A stretch of DNA of 64,000 nucleotides from positions 27,278,251 to 27,342,250 of the forward strand of contig NC_060062.1 in assembly GCF_020283565.1 (NCBI RefSeq), in the 5' to 3' direction. The translations under genes and the position numbers were made by a program. Position 1 is the first letter of the stretch; each line of letters opens with the position of its first letter. The DNA is from Trifolium pratense. Taxonomy: Eukaryota; Streptophyta; Magnoliopsida; Fabales; Fabaceae. A model generated the notes under the pieces. The model ran no database searches. It saw only the letters and a program-made list of their open reading frames with translations, and was not told where the DNA came from. This document shows, one piece after another, positions 56,901 through 64,000 of the stretch.

Positions 56901-59900
56901 AATTCAAAAGAGGCAAGTCTTACTTACTGTAGAACTATGGGTTCTGTTAATAAATTCATTTTATATAAAAGAGACTTGCTAACTTTACTTAAAACGTCTA
57001 AGTTAGTATTATTGCCACTTAAACTTGTTTACTCTTTAAGTCTCATTTAATTTAACTTCCTCTTTATCCATTGATTGCAGGATGTCCATGACTGAATCAC
57101 ACATGGAAGCTACTGGTGCTGTAATGAACATTACTTATTGTCACTTCCTTCTTGCAATACATGTATGTTCAAGGTGATAAGTTGAATATTTTACCAATGA
57201 CATAACTCTTTTGTTTACAGTACCTAATTCTATATGCTATATAATATTTCAGTTCATTTGTTTGTAACATATTATACCTAAGACATCTAGTCACTCATTC
57301 TTGCTTTTTAATTTACAAGAACATGCAGGGTATTAGTCTCAGAGTAAACACTGCAAATAACAAGCATAAAAATGTTAGGTATAATTCCACTTACATGTCA
57401 TTGAGGATTCTGTGATGTCTTTGAAAAATAGAATTGTATCCTTTTATTGTCAATAGGTTCCATCTATTAGGATATATTATATTTTACCCTTTGAGTTCAT
57501 ATTCAATATTATGGAAATATTTATCAAGTTCAGTTTGTAACTTGTATTCTTTTTTTAAAATATGTTTCAGGGGGTTCTAGTTCCTCTAACCAAACAAATT
57601 CTCAAAGTATAGACAACACTAAAGAAGATGGAAGAGTGGAAGATTAAAGCTAATTTGATTTTGACATAGTAATTTGAAAATTTAATTGACATGATATCTT
57701 GTAACTTTTGTTTTGAGATTGTTCTGACTTTGTTGTATATTTTTAAATACATTATGATCCTCTTTAGGTTGACATTTTGACCTATTTTGCTTGTAAGATT
57801 TGTTTTTTCAATATAATTGAAGTTTTTTATTTGTTTTGTTTCATAATTATAGTGGTGTATACAAAAAATATAGTCGGTCGTGTATATTTAATACTATTAA
57901 GAAAAATAGGGCAAAAATATATTTGTTGAGTAAAAATATGAAGAAAAAAATAAAAAATAAAAATCCAAAACTTTACCAACGGACAACACCGTGGGTATAG
58001 CAAATTCAATAGGTGTCATTGGCCGTGGGTATTGGTCCATGATTTTTTCCAACTACTGAAACTGCCGTAGCTATAGGCTATTGCAACGGAAAATTCCGTG
58101 GGTACAGCGAAGTAAAGTCCACGGAACAAAACGCCCGTTGGTGTAGGTTTTTTGGCCTATACCAACGGTTTTGTGATCTTTAGCTACGGGCATTTGCCGT
58201 CACTAAATGTCAAATTTCTTGTAGTGCTGCTAGTTATTATACAGACAAAGCAACCAGTTATAACTAAAATTGGATACAAATAAATAAATAAAACAAATTA
58301 TTGGAGTGGTGTGGATTGAACTAAAATTTCCTCGAATTGTATACAAATTTTTCAAGATGATTAACTAAATAAATGGGCAAAATCAATATCTTATGTTAAG
58401 CCTTTTAATATATATATAATATGTCACACTAGCTAGGTTCTTCCCTTTGTCAAAGTTTACTAATATGATGAAATGGTGTGTAAGGGTTATTTGGACACTT
58501 TTTCGCAATATGTTTATTTCTATTTTAACTTTTTTTTTTTACCACTAATTGTATCCGGTTCATTAGACCGGCTTATTTGGTTTAAGAGTCAGTTTTGGTG
58601 TCAAATGGTTTTAGCCCTCAACAATTATAGCTGTCGAGATCGAACCATAGTCCTCCCTACCAAATCAAGCATGAAACACTACTAAACCAATTAACGATTT
58701 GATACATATGCTACCTTTTCCTCATTTCCTCACCCTTAATTATTATTTTGGTTTGATATAGTATGAAGGACATAATTGCAAGGTATAATCAGCACTCCCA
58801 ACAATTGAACAAATTGGACGAACCTTTGCAACTGCAGGTAAAATGCCAAAACCAAGGTCTAATATATTATTATTATTTTAAAACTATATATTAATTATTT
58901 AGTTAATCATGATCACCTTGTACTTCTCAATAAATTTTTTGACTAATCTAAACTAACTTAGGGTCATCTAATATATATTGGGTCCAACAATTTTGATAAA
59001 TTTTAATAAAATTTTATTTTGGTTCTCTAATGGTTGATTTTCAGGTAGAGACAAGCGTGTCAGCTGAATTGCATAAGGAAGTTGCTGATAAAACCCAACA
59101 ACTAAGGTTTCTTAATTTTCTTGAAATATGAAATTAAGAAATGCCAGTGTTTGTGCATAAAATTCTGTATTTGTATGTTTTCACTAGGGGAATGAAAGGT
59201 GAAGATTTTGAAGGGTTAAATTTAGATGGGCTGCAACAATTGGAGAAAAAACTTGAAACAGGACTCAAGCGTGTGATTCAGATGAAGGTATGCGTTATCT
59301 ATTAGTTATGTTATTTGAACATTTAAATATTAATAATGTATATGATATTGTATATTTCAATATTTGTCTCTATTTTTCTTTTTTAATTATCTTCTACGTA
59401 CACTTTACACATATTTTAAAAATACATAAAAAATTACACTTCACACAAGTTGACGTACAACAAATTTTTGTTATACAAACATCATTTCCCTTAATTATAA
59501 TGATCGTTTGATTAAATTGAAAAAGTCCCTTGGTTGTGCCAATGCAATTCATTTAATTTAACTTTTTGGTAATTATTGCTATATATATTATATAATGCAA
59601 AATTTCTTCCTTTATCTATAGGAAAAGAGGGTTATGAATGAGATTGGCACACTTCAGATGAAGGTTTGTTAATAGTTTAAATTTTATAGAGCTCCGAATA
59701 TGTGAAAAAGTTAAATCAATAAAAATTAATAGACAAAATTCATCAATTTTTGTTGTTCCAACTTTTTCTAATATATAAATCAGAGAAAATGTTATTTAAT
59801 GTTATCCTGTTGATTTATCTATAGTATAGTTAAATGCAGTGTCTTATTTTAAAAATAAATAATAATTAATCAAAATAATCAGTATTCATCATCATTTTTT

Positions 59901-62390
59901 TTTACAAATCATCATCATCATCATTTTTTTAAAACAACATAATTGATTTAAAAAAATAAAAGAATAGTGCTCCCACCCATTCAAAGGATCCACACACAGA
60001 AAAAAATAAAAATATCGACATCAAAGTTTAAAACTCACCAATCTATGAATAGAAATTCTAGGGGCACACCTAAAATTTTATCTACTACACCAATTGACCC
60101 ATATGGTTTAGTTATAGTTGAATGCAGTGTCTTACTTTTGAAAAAAAAAAAATTCAATATAATATAATTTAAAAATAAAAGAATACAATGGATGCTCCAA
60201 AGGAACCCCTATAAGGCCTCTCTAAATATGAACCGGTTTGTTTCCAGGCCTTTACCAAAAATTTTAAAACTAAAAAGGCAGAACTAACAAACTCCCAATT
60301 CATCAACTATCATAACAACGGAAATAAAAAAAGATTTATTCTACTTATATAAACATATATACAAATCATATTATCTACTTAAATATGAGATTCTTAACAC
60401 ACCTCTCATACTTAGGACAAGACAACTGAAATTTGACCCAAGTAGCTCGATACAGCAAACCTAATAGCAGCAGGTGATCTGATGGATATTGGATAGATTA
60501 TACCATTTTAATCTTACAAAATTCGTTTGTAAGATGAAAATTATCCTACTTATAAACATATGTTTAAGCTATATATCTCATCCAATATGAGACTCTTAAC
60601 AAAGACATCACATCTACCCGTATTTCAAACATATAGAAATGTGAAAATAATGAGTTATAGCATCACCTTTTCTTTTAAGTCATAGATCCGTAGAATAATA
60701 TGTTGGTTCATGAAGGGGCAACCCGAGATATCATCCACATTGGACTTAAGAGCAACCATATAAGTGAATTGGACATCACATCTTTACCCAAAACCTTAAG
60801 GCTGTATTAGGTTTAAGGATTCTTAATTCTCACTTATAAAGTTCTCAACCTTAAGTTTTCCGAGCAATGTAGAACTTAACTCACTTCACACCACCACAAC
60901 AATTTCCCACTCACGTGTGAGTCATCAATTCATTATGTTCCCCCTCAAGCGGGCCATACTTAATAGGACATGTTGTCTGACCACCTTTGTCAGGAAGACC
61001 TTCGATACAAGGAGTCAGTCAGTAGAATCCTTTGTCGAAGATACCATTGTTGAGTCGTGAAGGGGCTGCATGAGGGATCATATCATCATACACATTGGAC
61101 TTAAGAGCATAATACAAGTGAGTTGACCACTACATGTTTACCCTAAACCTTAAGGCATTAATTAGGTTTGCGAGTCTCTCACTTACAAAGTTCTCCACCT
61201 CCACTTTTCCAAACAATTTGAAACTTAACTTACCTTGCACTTACTACAATATAATACCACTTCGGTCTCTAATATTACTATATAAAAAACAATTGGTAAA
61301 AGAAATTTAATGTATAATACCACTTTGTCCATAGTTTTAATGACTTGAGTTGAGACAAAAAATTCTCTGTTTTTAGTTTTGCATTCACATGACACTTCTG
61401 AATTCTGAACTCGGGATTTTGCTATCTTAATTTTCCTTGCAATCTTTAACCATATTCCAAATAGGGTGTCAAGTTAGAAGAGGAGAACAAGCATTTAAAG
61501 CAAAAGGTATGAGAAATAATCATTTCACTGTTTTCTTTTAATTTTTATATGATATTTGCTTCTTTTATTTGATTTTGACTTTATATATTATGCTAACAAA
61601 AGTGCTTTCTCCCAGATGGCTATGTTTTTTAAGGGAAAAAGTCCTATCTTGGGGGACTTGGATAATACCATGCAGGAAAATGTTGTTTCATCAGAGTCCA
61701 TGAATAATGCATGCAGCTGCAATAGTGGACCTTCTCTTGAACACGATTCTTCTGACACATCTCTTAAGTTAGGGTAAGTAACTGTAACATTCAAGAACCA
61801 GGATCAGAACATTCACTCAAAAATACTCATAATTTGACATGTATTACTCTCTTTGATCTCATATATAAATAATAAAAACCTAATTTATATTAATTCTTAA
61901 AAACATGCAGTTATTCTCATTTAATATTCTCGAGTAACAGTAAGTCCCGTGAGCTTAGTTCGGTTGGCAGAAACATTGCATTATATATATAGAGGATCGA
62001 GTTTGAACTCCGGTCATCCTACTTATTCACATTAAGGGTGAATTTATAGCCACTAAATTATTTGACAAAAAAATAAAAAATATTAACATTAAATATTATT
62101 GATGCATCAAATAAGTTTTGTTTATATACACCATTAATAAATGAAATATGACATATTTTTGTAGGAACATTGCATTATATATATATAGGGGCTGGAGTTC
62201 AAATTTTGGTCATCCCACTTATCTACCTTTACTTTAAGGGTGGAATTTCTAGCCACCAGACAATTTTAAAAAACTGACATTTTTTGGTTGATTATATTTG
62301 AGATTGGAAGAAGTAGGTAAAAATTTGCAATATATTTAGTTATTTTGTGTTAAAAATTCTTTTGGTCTTTTCAGGTTGCCGTTTCCCTAA
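53935..62390 (+). CDS. MIKC MADS-box transcription factor, SVP/AGL24 clade, copy B
   Basis: Exons: 53935-54116, 58762-58837, 59045-59106, 59188-59287, 59622-59663, 61465-61506, 61616-61773 and 62375-62390. Every splice site and exon length equals copy A, and the 225-residue product is identical by inspection, including the MADS domain, K-domain and LxLxL end. No stop or frameshift. Intron 1 is 4.6 kb: it lacks a 4.3-kb block of copy A but has gained a 2.2-kb CACTA element. The promoter segment is duplicated with it, differing by scattered bases and the indels described, so both genes may be expressed, doubling dose, unless the intron insertions alter regulation. SVP-type first introns often carry control elements (family knowledge). 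It could also be one gene plus an assembly duplicate; copy-specific transposons argue against that. Confidence 0.92.
54360..54525. mobile_element. Stowaway-like MITE in intron 1, copy B
   Basis: Partner of 30577-30742 with a few substitutions; TA on both sides. Confidence 0.75.
55018..58233 (+). mobile_element. Helitron right part, copy B, split by CACTA
   Basis: Equivalent to 35568-36619 of copy A without visible change, up to GTGTCCTG. The terminal CTAG (58230-58233) is separated from its hairpin by the CACTA insertion, so this end is disabled for rolling-circle termination. Confidence 0.75.
56066..58226. mobile_element. CACTA (En/Spm) non-autonomous element, copy B only
   Basis: Perfect ends CACTACAAGAAAT and ATTTCTTGTAGTG with a 3-bp target duplication CTG (56063-56065 and 58227-58229). 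The empty site is intact in copy A (GTGTCCTGCTAG, 36608-36619). Both subterminal regions repeat motifs such as ACCAACGG, CCGTGGGTA and GCCGT, as expected for transposase binding. The interior looks gene-like: a leader rich in TCTCCCACTGAGTCGACCGC repeats, a donor GAG/GTAAGT at 56439, acceptors at 56760, 57080 and 57570, and a last open segment 57571-57647 ending GRVED before TAA. I do not recognise the gene, and no DDE transposase is visible. Confidence 0.93.
58549..58699 (-). repeat. tRNA-like repeat before exon 2, copy B
   Basis: Identical partner of 36935-37085. Confidence 0.45.
61945..62269 (+). repeat. two SINE copies in intron 7, copy B
   Basis: Identical partners of the pair at 40331-40655. 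Confidence 0.7.
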
Positions 62391-64000
62391 TTTGCAATAT
62401 ATTTAGTTATAATAATGGAGCAATGAGGGGTTTTAACTTCTTGTAAGTGAAATTTTTCTATGTTTTTCTAAAATCATGACTATGTCTGATTTTGTAATGG
62501 CCATTGACCAGCCATGTTGAAATTGTCTTTACACCCAGGTGGAAGCAATAACTTCTTATATGTGAAGAAGAAATTAACTTTCTACGTAAGTCAAATCAAA
62601 TATAGGTTTGTTGTACCCAAAAAAAGCATATAATTTATTGTATATGTATGTGTAAGGAAACAGGTTTCCTATCGTTATAATAGGACGTTGTAATCAATTG
62701 TGATCATTCGATCTAAAATTAACGACTAAAATTGTTTTAATATAAAAGACACAGTTTTTAATCTTATTCGTCCAATTTAATATCAATGATTCAGATTGAA
62801 AACTGCATGTAACTGCACAAGAAATAGATTGTATGTTACACGTAGGAATTTAGTAGCTTAATTAATATTGATGTCCTTGACATGGGATGGGACATAGTAG
62901 TTATTGTGGCCTCTACGTACTATTTTTCTTGCATATTGTTTCTACAAATTAAAATGAATTTTTCACTGTATTTTATCTTCACTCACTTTCTAAATTTTTT
63001 TCAGATCGTTCACCCAAAAAGTTTAACTATATATTCAGTTTTCATATGCGCTATTGAAAATAAAATTGTACATCAATATTTTCAATAGTCTATATCATAC
63101 CAATTGGATTTTTTAAAACTTGGACTCAAATTTAAGTGGGTATGAGTGAAAAATTCAACTATCAATAATAAAGGATCTATTTATTACGAATAAAAAAAGA
63201 TAAAGGACTAAAGTATTACAAAAAAATATGATAAATGACCAAAATATTATAAAAAAATAAAGGATCAAAATATTATAAAAAAATAAGATAAATGATTTGC
63301 AGTTTAATTTTGGCTCATATTTGTTACATTAAGCAGCTATCATTCTTAGTTCATTTTTATTTCATATGTGTGCATAATTATTGCATTATATACCTAAAGA
63401 ATATTTCACATTTCAATACCATATTAAATAAAAACTAAAAAAGATCATATTGACTTCGAAGGATTTGATATTTTAAAAGACATGATAAAACCCGTATCTA
63501 TTATTTGAGAGCTTTTGAACAAAGTTTCTTGTACACGTGTCAGTCTCTAGGTCATTCTGCTTCTATATTGTTTTGGTCATAAATGAATTAAATGATTTAT
63601 ATGTTTTTCTATTTTATTTTTTTTGCACTATTCCTCACTGGTTTTTCAAGTTTGACCCAAGCCATAATTATAATAATTGCCATTAAAAATTACAAAAGGA
63701 ATTGTTTCTGAAGTACTGTATATAGCAGACAATTATATAGTCATTATTTTTGTTGACCGAAAATCATAAATTTACTCTAATAATTATTAATTATTTCTAT
63801 ATTTTATTTTTTTTATTTTATTATTATAAAACGGTGAACACTCCGGTACACGTATTATGTGGACGTGTACCGGTACACCGTTGAGGTGTATAATTTTAAT
63901 TGATCCACATGAATGATAATTTAACATGTCATTTCAATATACTTATTTAGATATAAGTTTTCTAAATTACTCTTTTAATTTACAAATATTCCAAATTACA
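62391..64000. other. 3-prime flank of MADS copy B
   Basis: Matches 40777-43490 of copy A after removal of the Helitron at 41878-42906. Differences: five extra bases (near 62886), loss of about 45 bp (copy A 41480-41524), missing MITE repeat units near 63230, and scattered substitutions. No gene. The duplication's far end lies beyond the window. Confidence 0.8.

Larger units (their letters stand above)
49822..64000 (+). repeat. tandem segmental duplication, copy B (continues past the edge)
   Basis: Begins TGATTGTTTCACTTATT, equivalent to 26704. The first 129 bp are the 5-prime end of the Helitron seen complete at 25773-26832. It can be followed to base 64000. Confidence 0.9.

Overview
The window is plant nuclear DNA, most likely from a legume of the inverted-repeat-lacking clade (the Medicago, Trifolium, Pisum and Vicia group). 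The clearest marker is a two-exon nodule-specific cysteine-rich (NCR) peptide gene on the minus strand at 24171-24469. The rest fits: AT-rich intergenic DNA, plant MADS-box genes with standard MIKC introns, legume-type tRNA-derived SINEs, and many LTR, TIR and Helitron elements. No rRNA or tRNA gene, CRISPR array or bacterial operon was seen.

Layout. 1-7240: a possible exon running off the left edge, an intact single-exon J-domain (DnaJ) gene (minus, 2259-3299), a MITE, a hAT-type element with an 8-bp target duplication, a 40S ribosomal protein S2 pseudogene fragment and a Copia-type remnant. 7242-16148: a second copy of the same hAT-type element, split by a minus-strand Ty3/Gypsy retrotransposon (7323-15667), whose reverse transcriptase is itself split by a truncated CACTA element. 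16158-26700: small elements, a palindromic minisatellite (17723-18305), a LINE tail, the NCR gene and a Helitron.

26704-64000 is a direct tandem duplication. Each copy carries an NCR relic, a nest of small transposons and a complete eight-exon SVP/AGL24-clade MADS-box gene: copy A exons lie in 30149-40776, copy B exons in 53935-62390. Both encode the same 225-residue protein with a C-terminal LxLxL (EAR-type) motif. Copy A ends in a Copia (Sirevirus-like) element cut inside its reverse transcriptase at 49821, where copy B begins within Helitron sequence. Copy B runs off the right edge.

The two copies act as each other's empty-site controls. They show insertion of a 1,029-bp Helitron only in copy A, and of a 2,161-bp CACTA element and a hAT-type MITE only in copy B. 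A 4.3-kb block of intron 1 is present only in copy A. A tract of about 5.7 kb covering MADS exons 2-8 shows no differences that I could find, while sequence on both sides differs visibly. This suggests gene conversion, or an assembly artefact.

Functionally, the live genes appear to be the J-domain co-chaperone, the NCR peptide and the two MADS-box transcription factors. They do not form a pathway. I saw no sign of an unknown multi-gene system; the interest is in genome dynamics and in a recent doubling of a probable flowering or dormancy regulator.
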